Assembly (NCBI RefSeq): GCF_016651105.1
Contig: NZ_JAEKEL010000001.1
Span: 1 to 64,000, forward strand
DNA: 64,000 nt
Source of the DNA: Pseudomonas sp. TH15
Lineage (GTDB): Bacteria > Pseudomonadota > Gammaproteobacteria > Pseudomonadales > Pseudomonadaceae
Direction of reading: 5' to 3'
Position 1 is the stretch's first letter, and each line of letters begins with the position of its first letter. Positions 18,827 to 29,049 of the stretch are shown here, in pieces. The position numbers were made by a program, and so were the translations under genes. Under the pieces are notes generated by a model. It was not told the DNA's origin. It made no database searches and worked only from the letters and a program-made list of their open reading frames with translations.

Positions 18827-19998
18827 CAGCCTTGCCAGCTCTTCAAGCCGCGAGCGATCCGTTCCACCGCTTCCTGCAAGCGCGGCAGGCTTTGGGTGTA
18901 GGCAAACCGCACGTGATGCCCGGCCTGATAACGCCCGAAGTCCAGGCCCGGGGTAATCGCCACGTGCTCTGTTTCGAGGAAGTGTCGGCAGAACGCGAAG
19001 GCATCACCGCCGAACTGGCTGATATCTGCATACAAGTAGAACGCGCCCTCAGGTTCCACGGCGATGCCAAAACCGAGCTCACGCAAGGCCGGCAAGAGGA
19101 AGTCGCGACGACGACCGAATTCGGCGCGGCGCTCTTCCAGAATGCTGATGGTCGCCGGTTCGAAGCAGGCCAACGCGGCGTACTGGGCCATGCTCGGGGC
19201 GCTGATGTAGAGGTTCTGGGCGAGCTTTTCCAGTTCGCCGACCGCTGCTTGCGGCGCCACCAGCCAACCGAGGCGCCAGCCGGTCATGCCGAAATACTTG
19301 GAAAAACTGTTCAGGACAAAGGCGCTGTCATCGACTTCCAGCACGCTGGCCGCGTCGGTGCCGTAGGTCAGGCCGTGGTAGATCTCGTCCACCACCAGAT
19401 GGCCGTGGCGCTGCTTGATCGCAGCCGACAGCCCGGCCAGCTCATCGCGGGTCAGGATGGTCCCGGTCGGATTGGCCGGCGAAGCCACCAGGGCGCCGAC
19501 GCTGTCATGGTCCCAATGCCGCGCCACCAGGTCCGGGGTCAGCTGATAACGCACGTCCGGACCGACAGGAACAAGCTGCGCCGCGCCTTCCACCAGCCGC
19601 AGGAAGTGCCGGTTGCACGGGTAGCCCGGGTCCGCCAGCAGCCAGTGTTTGCCTGGGTCGACCAGCAAAGCGCTGGCCAGCAGCAACGCGCCGGAACCGC
19701 CCGGCGTCACCAGAATTCGCTGTGGATCGATGTTCAGCCCGTAACGCTGCTGATAAAAGCCCGAAATGGCCTCGCGCAGTTCGGGAATGCCCCGTGCCGC
19801 GGTGTAACGGGTCTTGCCCGCCGTCAGCGCAGCCTGGCCGGCCTGGATGATCGGCTCGGCGGTGGTGAAGTCCGGCTCGCCGATTTCCAGGTGGATCACG
19901 TCGTGACCGGCAGCCTGCAGTTCATTGGCCCGCGCCAGCAGCGCCATGACATGGAACGGTTCAATCGCACGACTGCGGGCACTGTAGGACTGAGCCAT
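18826..19998 (-). CDS. PLP-dependent class I/II aminotransferase
   Basis: 390 residues, fold type I. Conserved elements: [12 protein letters not shown] near the N-terminus, [15 protein letters not shown], the PLP lysine in [16 protein letters not shown], and a C-terminal Arg in HVRFAYTQS. The family includes aspartate/alanine-type and N-succinyldiaminopimelate enzymes, so the substrate cannot be fixed from sequence alone. First gene of a two-gene unit with sfsA. It is divergent from dksA across 332 bp. Confidence 0.85.
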   Translation of the reverse strand: MAQSYSARSRAIEPFHVMALLARANELQAAGHDVIHLEIGEPDFTTAEPIIQAGQAALTAGKTRYTAARGIPELREAISGFYQQRYGLNIDPQRILVTPGGSGALLLASALLVDPGKHWLLADPGYPCNRHFLRLVEGAAQLVPVGPDVRYQLTPDLVARHWDHDSVGALVASPANPTGTILTRDELAGLSAAIKQRHGHLVVDEIYHGLTYGTDAASVLEVDDSAFVLNSFSKYFGMTGWRLGWLVAPQAAVGELEKLAQNLYISAPSMAQYAALACFEPATISILEERRAEFGRRRDFLLPALRELGFGIAVEPEGAFYLYADISQFGGDAFAFCRHFLETEHVAITPGLDFGRYQAGHHVRFAYTQSLPRLQEAVERIARGLKSWQG

Positions 19999-20001
19999 TA
20001 G

Positions 20002-20330
20002 CCTTCCTTCAACGGGTAAAAGAATCGATTCTACCCAACCACTGGAACGAGCGAGAACCTAAAGCGGTCAGAGCCGTTATAACTCTGGCCTGAACGACTC
20101 AAGCGTGCGCGCCAGGTTTGACTAAAATCAATATTTGATCAGGTCTCCATCACCACCAGACAAGGCTTTGCAATCATTTGCAAGCACCGCGGGTCACCCC
20201 CTCGACATCCGGGAGTAGCGCGGCCCGATTTGATCTGGTAAGTTCGCCCGCTTGCAGCCGCAGGGCCGGCAGGTGTCGGTGATGGAGCAATCCTGCGCAA
20301 TGGATTACAAGAGTAGAGGCGGTCTATTTC
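20002..20330. other. Intergenic region upstream of dksA
   Basis: About 330 bp between the aminotransferase start and dksA. TTGACT occurs at about 20119 but no convincing -10 is correctly spaced. No ORF with gene character was found; it presumably holds both divergent promoters and the dksA leader. Confidence 0.5.
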
Positions 20331-20774
20331 ATGTCCACCCAAGCAAAGCAACAACAAAACCAGTCGATCAGCGGCTTCGAACCCTACAAAGAAGTAAAGG
20401 GCGAAGAGTACATGGGCAAGCCCATGCGCGCTCACTTCACCAAGATCCTGAATAAGTGGAAACAGGACTTGATGCAGGAAGTCGACCGTACGGTTGATCA
20501 CATGAAAGACGAAGCGGCCAACTTCCCTGACCCGGCAGATCGTGCCAGCCAGGAAGAAGAATTCAGCCTTGAATTGCGCGCCCGTGATCGTGAGCGCAAG
20601 TTGATCAAGAAGATCGACAAAACGCTGCAATTGATCGAAGACGAAGAATATGGCTGGTGCGAGTCCTGCGGCGTCGAGATTGGCGTCAAGCGACTGGAAG
20701 CCCGCCCTACCGCCGACATGTGCGTTGACTGCAAGACCCTGGCGGAAATCAAGGAAAAGCAAGTCGGCAAGTAA
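20331..20774 (+). CDS. dksA: DksA, RNA polymerase-binding transcription factor
   Basis: 147 residues. Coiled-coil region with the acidic tip (DPADRASQEEE) that enters the RNAP secondary channel, then the four-cysteine zinc finger C-x2-C-x17-C-x2-C (CESCG ... CVDC). It acts with ppGpp to inhibit rRNA/tRNA promoters and activate amino-acid genes. Length fits the canonical zinc-containing DksA rather than DksA2. Followed by a strong terminator. Confidence 0.97.
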   Translation: MSTQAKQQQNQSISGFEPYKEVKGEEYMGKPMRAHFTKILNKWKQDLMQEVDRTVDHMKDEAANFPDPADRASQEEEFSLELRARDRERKLIKKIDKTLQLIEDEEYGWCESCGVEIGVKRLEARPTADMCVDCKTLAEIKEKQVGK

Positions 20775-20790
20775 TCTCGACTTGAACGAA

Positions 20791-20818
20791 AAACGGAGCG
20801 TGCGAACGCTCCGTTTTT
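20791..20818 (+). terminator. dksA terminator
   Basis: AAACGGAGCG and CGCTCCGTTT form a 10-bp stem with a 6-nt loop (TGCGAA), followed by TT, 16 bp after the dksA stop. Confidence 0.9.
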
Positions 20819-20887
20819 GTTTCTGAAATTCGGCACAGCACCGAACCCTGTGGATCGCGCACGATCAGACGACGTACCATCGCCCTC

Positions 20888-21775
20888 ATGAATGTCTCTC
20901 CCTACATCGGCCGTTTCGCCCCCACGCCCAGCGGCCACTTGCACTTCGGTTCGCTGGTCGCTGCACTCGCTTCGTACCTCGACGCCCGTTCTGTGGGTGG
21001 CCGCTGGCTGATGCGCATGGAAGACCTCGACCCACCTCGGGAAGAACCCGGCGCCCAAGCCGCGATCCTCAACGCGCTGGAACGCTATGGTTTCGAGTGG
21101 GATGGTGAACTGGTTCGTCAAAGCGACAGGCACGACGCCTATGCCGAAGTGCTCAATCGTCTGTTCAGTCATGGCCTGGCCTACGCTTGCACCTGTTCAC
21201 GCAAACAATTGGAGCCGTATCACGGCATCTATCCGGGCCTGTGCCGCAATGCCGGGCATGGCGCTGAAGACGCGGCCATCCGCCTGCGGGTGCCGGAGCT
21301 CGAATACCATTTCATCGACCGGGTGCAAGGCGAGTTCCGCCAGCACCTGGGTCGGGATGTCGGCGATTTCGTGATTCGCCGCCGCGACGGGCTCTATGCC
21401 TATCAACTGGCCGTGGTGCTCGATGATGCCTGGCAAGGCATCACCGACATCGTGCGCGGCGCCGACTTGCTCGACTCGACACCACGCCAGCTCTACCTGC
21501 AAGAACTGCTCGGCCTGCGGCAACCGCGTTACCTGCACGTGCCGCTGATTACTCAGCCGGACGGTAACAAGCTCGGCAAATCCTACCGTTCGCCGCCATT
21601 GGCCGACGATCAGGCCACGCCACTGTTACTGCGGGCATTACGCGCGCTGGGGCAAAATCCGGGCAGCGAACTGGCTTACGCCACGCCTCGGGAAGTACTG
21701 AATTGGGGCATCGCCCACTGGGATGCCGCAAAGATCCCGCGCACACTGACCCTGCCCGAAGCGCAACTGCAGTGA
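20888..21775 (+). CDS. gluQRS: Glutamyl-Q tRNA(Asp) synthetase
   Basis: 295 residues, a truncated GluRS catalytic domain without the anticodon-binding part. Class I motif GHLHFGSLV, KLGKS as the KMSKS equivalent, and the zinc site C-x-C-x(11)-Y-x3-C in CTCSRKQLEPYHGIYPGLC. It attaches glutamate to the queuosine at position 34 of tRNA-Asp. It follows dksA, its usual neighbour in proteobacteria, here beyond the dksA terminator. Confidence 0.95.
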   Translation: MNVSPYIGRFAPTPSGHLHFGSLVAALASYLDARSVGGRWLMRMEDLDPPREEPGAQAAILNALERYGFEWDGELVRQSDRHDAYAEVLNRLFSHGLAYACTCSRKQLEPYHGIYPGLCRNAGHGAEDAAIRLRVPELEYHFIDRVQGEFRQHLGRDVGDFVIRRRDGLYAYQLAVVLDDAWQGITDIVRGADLLDSTPRQLYLQELLGLRQPRYLHVPLITQPDGNKLGKSYRSPPLADDQATPLLLRALRALGQNPGSELAYATPREVLNWGIAHWDAAKIPRTLTLPEAQLQ

Positions 21776-21852
21776 TGGCACTTGCAGTAGCGCCGCCATC
21801 CGTTACCATCGCCGCACGTTTTCGGGCACGCGCCTAAAAAAGAGAGGCCGGG

Positions 21853-22029
21853 ATGTACATCTATCGCTTGGTCCTGCTTTTGGTAGTGGGGATTTATCTG
21901 TTCTCCCCGGCCATCATGGATTGGTGGATCGACGCCACTGGCGCCTGGTATCGCCCTTATCTGCTCTGGCTGATTCTGATCGTCGTGACCTTCATCCTGC
22001 AGAGCCAAAAAGATGCCGATGAGCTTTAG
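21853..22029 (+). CDS. cbrX: CbrX, small membrane protein overlapping cbrA
   Basis: 58 residues: MYIYRLVLLLVVGIYLFSPA, a charged middle, then YLLWLILIVVTFIL and a polar tail SQKDADEL. Two predicted membrane segments. GAGAGG sits 6-7 nt before the ATG. Its end overlaps the cbrA start by 17 bp and cbrA has no SD of its own, consistent with translational coupling described for the cbrX-cbrA pair in other pseudomonads. Its biochemical role is unknown. Confidence 0.8.
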   Translation: MYIYRLVLLLVVGIYLFSPAIMDWWIDATGAWYRPYLLWLILIVVTFILQSQKDADEL

Positions 22030-24967
22030 CCTGACCCAGATGATCCTGATCAGCGCCGCGTACCTGGCGGTGCTGTTCGGCGTCGCCTGGATCAGCGAAC
22101 GGGGCATGATCCCCCGGGCGATCATTCGCCACCCGCTGACTTACACCCTGTCGCTGGGGGTTTACGCCAGTGCGTGGGCGTTCTACGGCACCGTGGGCCT
22201 GGCCTATCAGTACGGCTACGGCTTTCTATCGAGCTACCTCGGGGTGTCCGGCGCATTTTTGCTGGCGCCGGTGTTGCTGTATCCGATCCTGAAGATCACT
22301 CGCACCTATCAACTGTCGTCACTGGCGGACTTGTTCGCCTTCCGCTTCCGCAGCACCTGGGCCGGCGCGCTGACGACGATCTTCATGCTGATCGGCGTCC
22401 TGCCGTTGCTGGCGTTGCAGATTCAAGCGGTAGCCGACTCCATCGGCATTCTCACTCGCGAACCGGTGCAACACCGCGTGGCCCTGAGTTTCTGCGCACT
22501 GATTACCCTGTTCACGATCTTCTTCGGCTCGCGCCACATTGCGACCCGGGAGAAACACGAAGGCCTGGTATTCGCGATTGCCTTCGAGTCGGTGATCAAG
22601 CTGATCGCCATCGGCGGCGTTGGCCTTTATGCGTTGTACGGCGTGTTCGACGGCCCGCAACAGCTGGAAGTCTGGCTGTTGCAAAACCAGACCGCCCTCG
22701 CCGCCCTGCACACGCCTTTGCAGGAAGGCCCGTGGCGTACGCTGCTTTTGGTGTTCTTCGCTTCGGCGATTGTGATGCCGCACATGTATCACATGACGTT
22801 TACCGAAAACCTCAACCCGCGCTCACTGGTCAGTGCGAGCTGGGGCTTGCCGCTGTTCCTGCTGCTGATGAGCCTGGCCGTGCCGCTGATTCTCTGGGCC
22901 GGACTGAAACTGGGCGCTACAACGAGCCCGGAATATTTCACCCTCGGAGTCGGCATCGCCGCCAATAACAAGGCCTTGGCGCTATTGGCTTATGTCGGCG
23001 GTTTATCGGCGTCCAGCGGGCTGATCATTGTTACCACCCTGGCGTTGTCCGGGATGGCGCTCAACCATTTGGTGCTGCCGCTGTATCAGCCGCCGGCCGA
23101 AGGCAACATCTACCGTTGGCTGAAGTGGACCCGCCGGGCGCTGATTGTCGCGATCATCATGGCCGGCTACGGCTTCTACCTGCTGCTGGGCGCCGAGCAA
23201 GACCTGGCCAACCTCGGCATCGTCGCCTTCGTCGCCACTTTGCAATTCCTGCCGGGCGTACTGTCGGTCCTGTACTGGCCGACCGCCAACCGCCGCGGCT
23301 TCATCGCCGGTTTGCTGGCGGGGATCCTGGTGTGGATGGTGACCATGCTGATGCCACTGGTAGGCAATCTGCAGGGTTTCTACATTCCACTGCTGAACAT
23401 GATCTACGTGCTCGACGACACCAGTTGGCACATGGCGGCGATTGCCTCGCTGGCCGCCAACGTGCTGATGTTTACGCTGATCTCGCTGTTCACCAACGCC
23501 AGCCCGGAAGAGGCCAGCGCCGCCGAAGCCTGCGCCGTGGACAACGTCCGTCGCCCGCAACGCCGGGAACTGCACGCGGCTTCGCCACAAGAGTTCGCCA
23601 CGCAACTGGCCAAACCCCTGGGCGCCAAGGCTGCGCAAAAAGAAGTCGAACAGGCCCTGCGCGATCTCTATTTGCCATTCGACGAACGCCGACCGTACGC
23701 CTTGCGTCGTTTGCGTGACCGGATCGAAGCCAACCTTTCCGGCCTGATGGGGCCGAGCGTCGCCCAGGACATGGTCGAAACCTTCCTGCCTTATAAGGCC
23801 GGCGGCGAAAACTACGTCACCGAAGACATCCACTTCATTGAAAGCCGTCTCGAGGATTACCACTCGCGCCTCACCGGCCTGGCGGCTGAACTCGATGCCC
23901 TGCGCCGCTACCACCGTCAGACCTTGCAGGAACTGCCGATGGGCGTCTGTTCCCTGGCCAAGGATCAAGAGATCCTGATGTGGAACAAAGCCATGGAGGA
24001 GTTGACCGGGATTGCCGCGCAGCGCGTGGTCGGTTCGCGCCTGAGCACCATTGGCGATCCGTGGAAAGAATTGCTGCAAGGCTTCATCAACCTGCCAGAC
24101 GAACACTTGCACAAACAGCACCTGGCACTCGATGGCCAGACCCGCTGGCTGAACCTGCACAAAGCGGCGATCGACGAACCGCTGGCACCGGGCAACAGTG
24201 GCCTGGTGCTGCTGGTGGAAGATTTGACCGAAACCCAGATGCTTGAAGACAAACTGGTCCATTCTGAGCGGCTGGCGAGCATTGGCCGACTGGCGGCCGG
24301 GGTGGCCCATGAAATCGGCAACCCGATCACCGGTATCGCCTGCCTGGCGCAGAACCTGCGCGAAGAGCGCGAAGAAGACGCCGAACTGACGGAAATCAGC
24401 GGACAGATTCTGGAGCAGACCAAACGCGTGTCGCGCATCGTCCAGTCGTTGATGAGTTTCGCCCACGCGGGTAGCCATCAGCACAGCGACGAGCCCGTCT
24501 GTCTGGCGGAAGTCGCGCAGGATGCCATCGGCCTGCTGGCCCTGAACCGGCGCAATTTCGAAGTCCAGTTCTACAACCTGTGCGACCCCGATCACTGGGT
24601 CGAAGGCGATCCCCAGCGGCTCGCCCAGGTGTTGATCAACCTGCTCTCAAACGCCCGCGACGCCTCGCCGCCACACAGCGCGGTACGGGTCAAAAGCGAA
24701 GCCGGCGAACACACGGTCGATCTGATCGTGGAAGACGAAGGCAGCGGTATTCCGAAGAACATCATGGATAGATTGTTCGAACCTTTCTTCACCACCAAGG
24801 ATCCTGGCGAAGGCACCGGTCTGGGCCTTGCACTGGTCTATTCCATCGTTGAAGAGCATTATGGACAAATCACCATCGACAGCCCGGCTGATGTTCAAAG
24901 CCAACGCGGCACCCGTATTCGGGTGACTTTGCCGCGTCATGTCGAAGCGACGTCCGCTGTGAACTGA
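22013..24967 (+). CDS. cbrA: CbrA, sensor histidine kinase with transporter-like domain
   Basis: 984 residues. The first ~500 resemble sodium/solute symporters (SLC5-like, about 13 membrane helices). A linker and PAS domain (near 640-740: [20 protein letters not shown]) follow. The kinase has the H-box [12 protein letters not shown] (about 762), an N-box [13 protein letters not shown], and G-boxes DEGSGIP and [11 protein letters not shown]. It phosphorylates CbrB to set carbon/nitrogen balance. An in-frame ATG at 22019 (MSFSLTQ) is an equally good start. Operon cbrX-cbrA-cbrB. Confidence 0.96.
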   Translation: MPMSFSLTQMILISAAYLAVLFGVAWISERGMIPRAIIRHPLTYTLSLGVYASAWAFYGTVGLAYQYGYGFLSSYLGVSGAFLLAPVLLYPILKITRTYQLSSLADLFAFRFRSTWAGALTTIFMLIGVLPLLALQIQAVADSIGILTREPVQHRVALSFCALITLFTIFFGSRHIATREKHEGLVFAIAFESVIKLIAIGGVGLYALYGVFDGPQQLEVWLLQNQTALAALHTPLQEGPWRTLLLVFFASAIVMPHMYHMTFTENLNPRSLVSASWGLPLFLLLMSLAVPLILWAGLKLGATTSPEYFTLGVGIAANNKALALLAYVGGLSASSGLIIVTTLALSGMALNHLVLPLYQPPAEGNIYRWLKWTRRALIVAIIMAGYGFYLLLGAEQDLANLGIVAFVATLQFLPGVLSVLYWPTANRRGFIAGLLAGILVWMVTMLMPLVGNLQGFYIPLLNMIYVLDDTSWHMAAIASLAANVLMFTLISLFTNASPEEASAAEACAVDNVRRPQRRELHAASPQEFATQLAKPLGAKAAQKEVEQALRDLYLPFDERRPYALRRLRDRIEANLSGLMGPSVAQDMVETFLPYKAGGENYVTEDIHFIESRLEDYHSRLTGLAAELDALRRYHRQTLQELPMGVCSLAKDQEILMWNKAMEELTGIAAQRVVGSRLSTIGDPWKELLQGFINLPDEHLHKQHLALDGQTRWLNLHKAAIDEPLAPGNSGLVLLVEDLTETQMLEDKLVHSERLASIGRLAAGVAHEIGNPITGIACLAQNLREEREEDAELTEISGQILEQTKRVSRIVQSLMSFAHAGSHQHSDEPVCLAEVAQDAIGLLALNRRNFEVQFYNLCDPDHWVEGDPQRLAQVLINLLSNARDASPPHSAVRVKSEAGEHTVDLIVEDEGSGIPKNIMDRLFEPFFTTKDPGEGTGLGLALVYSIVEEHYGQITIDSPADVQSQRGTRIRVTLPRHVEATSAVN

Positions 24968-24989
24968 GACCGTCGAGAGTATCGAATCA

Positions 24990-26423
24990 ATGCCGCACAT
25001 TTTGATCGTCGAAGACGAAACAATTATCCGCTCCGCCTTGCGCCGCCTGCTGGAACGTAATCAGTACCAGGTCAGCGAAGCCGGATCCGTGCAGGAAGCA
25101 CAAGAGCGTTTCAGCATTCCCACGTTTGACCTGATCGTCAGTGACCTGCGCCTGCCTGGCGCACCGGGCACTGAACTGATCAAGCTCGGTCAGGGCACTC
25201 CGGTGCTGATCATGACCAGTTACGCCAGCCTGCGTTCGGCCGTCGATTCCATGAAGATGGGCGCGGTGGACTACATCGCCAAGCCTTTCGATCACGACGA
25301 AATGCTCCAGGCTGTTGCGCGCATCCTGCGTGATCGCCAGTCGGCGCCAGCCGCGGGTGAACCGGTGGTCGGCAAAGCCGCCAACGGTGCCGCGAAACCG
25401 GGCGTCGATAACAGCAACGGCGAGATCGGCATCATCGGCTCCTGCCCACCGATGCAGGACCTGTACAGCAAGATCCGCAAAGTCGCGCCCACCGATTCCA
25501 ACGTCCTGATCCAGGGCGAGTCCGGCACCGGTAAAGAACTGGTGGCTCGCGCCCTGCACAACCTCTCCAAACGCGCCAAGGCACCGATGATTTCGGTGAA
25601 CTGCGCCGCCATTCCGGAAAGCCTGATCGAGTCCGAGCTGTTCGGCCACGAAAAAGGTGCGTTCACTGGCGCCAGCGCCGGGCGTGCCGGGCTGGTCGAA
25701 GCGGCGGACGGCGGTACCTTGTTCCTCGATGAAATCGGCGAACTGCCACTCGAAGCCCAGGCTCGCTTGTTGCGCGTGCTACAGGAAGGCGAAATTCGCC
25801 GGGTCGGTTCGGTGCAATCGCAGAAAGTCGATGTACGCCTGATTGCCGCGACTCACCGGGACCTCAAGAGCCTGGCGAAAATCGGCCAGTTCCGTGAAGA
25901 CCTTTATTACCGTCTCCACGTGATTGCATTGAAACTGCCGGCCCTGCGCGAGCGCGGTGCCGACGTCAACGAAATCGCCAATGCGTTCCTGGCGCGGCAG
26001 AGCGCGCGGGTCAACCGCACCGATCTGAAGTTTGCCCCGGATGCCGAGCAGGCGATTCGTCATTACACCTGGCCGGGTAACGTCCGCGAGCTGGAAAATG
26101 CTGTCGAACGTGCGGTGATTCTGTGCGAGAGCCCGGAAATCTCCGCCGAGTTGCTGGGCATCGACATCGAACTGAGCGATCTGGACGACGACGATTTCAT
26201 CGGCCTGGCCCCGCAACAGGGCAGCGCCGCTAACGCCAGCCACGAGCCGACCGAAGACCTGTCACTGGAAGACTACTTCCAGCACTTCGTCCTCGAGCAT
26301 CAGGACCACATGACCGAAACCGAACTGGCCCGCAAGCTCGGGGTCAGCCGCAAGTGCCTGTGGGAACGCCGTCAACGCCTGGGCATTCCACGGCGCAAGA
26401 CCGGGGTGGCCAGCGAGAGCTGA
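24990..26423 (+). CDS. cbrB: CbrB, NtrC-family response regulator
   Basis: 477 residues. Receiver domain (phosphoacceptor Asp in [10 protein letters not shown], Lys in IAKPFD), sigma-54 AAA+ domain with Walker A GESGTGKE, the GAFTGA loop that contacts sigma-54, and [10 protein letters not shown] as Walker B. The C-terminal HTH is [24 protein letters not shown]. It activates sigma-54 promoters, chiefly crcZ, which lies directly downstream. 22 bp after cbrA. Confidence 0.97.
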   Translation: MPHILIVEDETIIRSALRRLLERNQYQVSEAGSVQEAQERFSIPTFDLIVSDLRLPGAPGTELIKLGQGTPVLIMTSYASLRSAVDSMKMGAVDYIAKPFDHDEMLQAVARILRDRQSAPAAGEPVVGKAANGAAKPGVDNSNGEIGIIGSCPPMQDLYSKIRKVAPTDSNVLIQGESGTGKELVARALHNLSKRAKAPMISVNCAAIPESLIESELFGHEKGAFTGASAGRAGLVEAADGGTLFLDEIGELPLEAQARLLRVLQEGEIRRVGSVQSQKVDVRLIAATHRDLKSLAKIGQFREDLYYRLHVIALKLPALRERGADVNEIANAFLARQSARVNRTDLKFAPDAEQAIRHYTWPGNVRELENAVERAVILCESPEISAELLGIDIELSDLDDDDFIGLAPQQGSAANASHEPTEDLSLEDYFQHFVLEHQDHMTETELARKLGVSRKCLWERRQRLGIPRRKTGVASES

Positions 26424-26444
26424 ACGTCACCTGTCAGGTGTGCG

Positions 26445-26496
26445 GGTAACACGTGACATTGTGAAAAAACTGTTACCGCAGCTTTTTCACGTAACA
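26445..26496 (+). promoter_or_regulatory. CbrB binding sites upstream of crcZ
   Basis: TGTTAC-N14-GTAACA (26471-26476, 26491-26496) is an exact palindrome of the type CbrB recognises. A third half-site GGTAACA at 26445-26451 forms an inverted pair with TGTTACC, and GGTAACG lies at 26512-26518. They sit about 100-150 bp before the sigma-54 promoter, a normal enhancer distance. Confidence 0.75.
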
Positions 26497-26500
26497 GAAG

Positions 26501-26535
26501 CCGGGGCTTACGGTAACGAAGCCCCGGTTTTTTTT
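26501..26535 (+). terminator. cbrB terminator
   Basis: CCGGGGCTT and AAGCCCCGG (26501-26509 / 26519-26527) then eight T. It separates cbrB from crcZ and lies between the CbrB sites and the crcZ promoter. Confidence 0.9.
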
Positions 26536-26594
26536 GGCCCTGAAAAACCTCACCAAGCAGCCTAACCCCTTGTTTTGCTAGGCTTCGCAAAAGT

Positions 26595-26610
26595 TGGCAC
26601 GCACCCTGCT
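26595..26610 (+). promoter_or_regulatory. Sigma-54 promoter of crcZ
   Basis: TGGCACGCACCCTGCT: GG at 26596-26597 and GC at 26608-26609 with the required spacing; TGGCACG fully matches the -24 element. Confidence 0.9.
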
Positions 26611-26620
26611 ATATGTTTAG

Positions 26621-26990
26621 TACAAGAACAATAACAAGCAATGCACAAGACAATAAAAATAAGACGAATCGACTCACGCACAATAAAAACAAGACGGCGA
26701 GAGGCGCAGCTAACTGATTCTTTTGGAGAGGCGTTGTATTTGGGGCGTGCCCCACGACCAGGCCGAGAACAACAAAAACTGTCCTAAGACAGAGCCTGAA
26801 CTGGTTGGATCGCAAGATCACTGCAACACAGCGACCAAAGCAATCCGTTTGCTCTTGGCTCCCGATTGGGAGGGTCATGAAGGAAAATCTTCATGACGAG
26901 GGCACTTAACAAAAACAAAAAGCCCGAAACCAATAATAAAAATAGAGCATGCAACTACTTCTTGGGGAGCTTCGGCTCCCCTTGTAGTTT
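26621..26990 (+). ncRNA. crcZ: CrcZ small RNA, Hfq/Crc-sequestering
   Basis: About 370 nt from the inferred start to the terminator. It contains at least five A-rich CA motifs of the AANAANAA kind (for example around 26628, 26650, 26679, 26770, 26910-26935), the docking sites for Hfq with Crc. When CbrAB is active, CrcZ rises and titrates Hfq/Crc, relieving catabolite repression. Position between cbrB and pcnB is the standard one in pseudomonads. An open frame on the opposite strand is not considered a gene. Confidence 0.93.
26953..26990 (+). terminator. CrcZ terminator
   Basis: GGGGAGC-TTCG-GCTCCCC within an outer AACTAC/GTAGTT stem, ending TTT. Very stable UUCG-type tetraloop. Confidence 0.88.
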
Positions 26991-27159
26991 CTGCGATTCC
27001 TGAAAAGCCCACGCCAGAGCCTTCGCTTCAAGGCCTCGGAGCAATCCTCATCAGGCTGGCGCAGCTTCCTACACCATCCCCCGACTAAATGCTAGAATCC
27101 CGGCCCATCATGCGGTCATTCTTCGTTATGGCCGAACATTCCTTCAAACAGTGCATCCC

Positions 27160-28560
27160 ATGCTGAAGAAGTTGTTCCAGTCATTCCGTTCTCCCAAGCG
27201 TCATACGCAACACATCCGTAGTACGCCTGAAGTGCTCAACAGCGGCCAACATTCGCTGCAGAAGGCACAATTCAGCCGTTACGCGGTGAACATCGTCGAA
27301 CGCCTGCAGAACGCCGGTTATCAGGCTTACCTGGTCGGCGGCTGTGTGCGTGACATGTTGCTCGGCATCACGCCAAAAGATTTCGACGTCGCCACCAGCG
27401 CCACTCCTGAACAGGTACGTGCCGAATTCCGCAATGCGCGGATCATCGGTCGTCGCTTCAAACTGGTGCACATCCACTTTGGTCGCGAAATCATTGAAGT
27501 CGCGACGTTCCGCGCCAATCACCCGCAAAACGATGAGGAGGAAGACAGCAACCAGTCCTCCCGCAACGAGAGCGGGCGCATTCTGCGCGACAACGTCTAC
27601 GGCACTCTGGAAGAAGACGCGCAACGCCGCGACTTCACCATCAACGCGCTGTATTACGATCCGGTCAGCGAACGCATTCTCGACTACGCCAACGGCGTAC
27701 ACGACATCCGCAATCACCTGATCCGCCTGATCGGCGACCCACAGCAACGCTACCAGGAAGACCCGGTACGGATGCTGCGGGCCGTGCGTTTTGCCGCCAA
27801 GCTGAATTTCGGTATCGAAAAACACAGCGCCGCGCCGATCCGCGATCTGGCACCGATGCTGCGCGAGATTCCGTCGGCCCGTCTGTTCGAAGAAGTGCTC
27901 AAGCTGTTCCTCTCCGGCCACGCCGCGGACACCTTTGAGATGCTGGTCGACTTGCAGTTGTTCGATCCACTGTTCCCGGCCAGCGCCGAAGCCTTGGAAT
28001 ACAACCCGACGTACACCCACACGTTGATCAGTGAAGCACTGATCAACACCGACCTGCGGATCAAGCAGAACAAACCGGTCACCCCGGCGTTCCTGTTTGC
28101 TGCACTGCTGTGGCCGGCCCTGCCGGGCCGTGTACTGCGTCTGCAAGAGCGCGGCATGCCGCCGATTCCGGCGATGCAGGAAGCGGCTCACGAGTTGATT
28201 GCCGAACAGTGCCAGCGCATTGCGATCCCAAAACGCTTCACCATGCCGATCCGCGAGATCTGGGACATGCAGGAGCGTCTGCCACGCCGTAGCGGCAAGC
28301 GCGCCGACCTGTTGCTGGACAACCCGCGATTCCGCGCCGGTTACGACTTCCTGCTGCTGCGTGAAAGCGCTGGCGAGCAGACCGACGGCCTGGGCGAATG
28401 GTGGACGGATTATCAGGACGCTAACGACAGCGAACGTCGCGACATGATCCGTGACCTGAGCGGCAAGGATGACGGCACCGGTGCGCCACGCAAGCGTCGT
28501 CGCAGCGGCGGCGCCAAGCGCAAACGCGCGGCCGGCGCTCCGAGCACCACGAGCGAGTAA
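27160..28560 (+). CDS. pcnB: Poly(A) polymerase I
   Basis: 466 residues. Nucleotidyltransferase core with GGCVRDMLLG and the metal-binding DFDVAT; RRDFTINALYYD and the RNA-binding EDPVRMLRAVRFAAKL follow; the C-terminus is strongly basic (GAPRKRRRSGGAKRKR). It adds 3' poly(A) tails that promote RNA decay. A GTG at 27151 is in frame, but the ATG at 27160 (MLKKLFQSF) suits the family. Directly followed by folK after 3 bp. Confidence 0.95.
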   Translation: MLKKLFQSFRSPKRHTQHIRSTPEVLNSGQHSLQKAQFSRYAVNIVERLQNAGYQAYLVGGCVRDMLLGITPKDFDVATSATPEQVRAEFRNARIIGRRFKLVHIHFGREIIEVATFRANHPQNDEEEDSNQSSRNESGRILRDNVYGTLEEDAQRRDFTINALYYDPVSERILDYANGVHDIRNHLIRLIGDPQQRYQEDPVRMLRAVRFAAKLNFGIEKHSAAPIRDLAPMLREIPSARLFEEVLKLFLSGHAADTFEMLVDLQLFDPLFPASAEALEYNPTYTHTLISEALINTDLRIKQNKPVTPAFLFAALLWPALPGRVLRLQERGMPPIPAMQEAAHELIAEQCQRIAIPKRFTMPIREIWDMQERLPRRSGKRADLLLDNPRFRAGYDFLLLRESAGEQTDGLGEWWTDYQDANDSERRDMIRDLSGKDDGTGAPRKRRRSGGAKRKRAAGAPSTTSE

Positions 28561-28563
28561 TCC

Positions 28564-29049
28564 ATGGAACGCATCTACATCGGCATGGGCAGCAATCTAG
28601 CTGACCCCGCCGAACAATTGCGCAGCGCCGTCGAAGCGCTGGCGCAGTTGCCGCAGACCGAACTGGTCGGGGTTTCCGCGTTTTATCAAAGCGACTCATT
28701 GCTGCCCGGCCAACCGCGCTACACCAACGCGGTTGCCGCGCTGCACAGCACGCTCGCGCCGCTGGAGCTGCTCGATGCGCTGCAAGCCATCGAGAATGGC
28801 CAGGGTCGCGAACGTCTTGAACGTTGGGGGCCACGCACGCTGGATCTCGACATCGTGCTGTTCGGCGATCGCCTGATCGACGAACCTCGCCTCAAAGTCC
28901 CCCACTACCACCTGCAAGAGCGAGCCTTCGTCCTGTATCCACTGGCCGAACTGGCGCCGCCAGACCTGCGCCTACCTGACGGTCGTACCCTCCCCGACCT
29001 GCTCGCCGCCTGCCCGTTCGTCGGCCTAGAACGCCTGCCGACTGATTAA
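28564..29049 (+). CDS. folK: 2-amino-4-hydroxy-6-hydroxymethyldihydropteridine pyrophosphokinase
   Basis: 161 residues, HPPK fold. N-terminal IYIGMGSNLADP; the catalytic signature RWGPRTLDLDIVLFGD with the two Mg-binding Asp; then VPHYHLQERAFVLYPL. It transfers pyrophosphate from ATP to the pterin in folate synthesis. Coupled to pcnB. Its last ~57 bp (LLAACPFVGLERLPTD and stop) are repeated six more times downstream. Confidence 0.95.
   Translation: MERIYIGMGSNLADPAEQLRSAVEALAQLPQTELVGVSAFYQSDSLLPGQPRYTNAVAALHSTLAPLELLDALQAIENGQGRERLERWGPRTLDLDIVLFGDRLIDEPRLKVPHYHLQERAFVLYPLAELAPPDLRLPDGRTLPDLLAACPFVGLERLPTD

Noticed and set aside
26609..26878. 89-codon frame antisense to CrcZ
   Set aside because: It lies wholly on a known sRNA with its promoter and terminator on the other strand, and resembles no protein.
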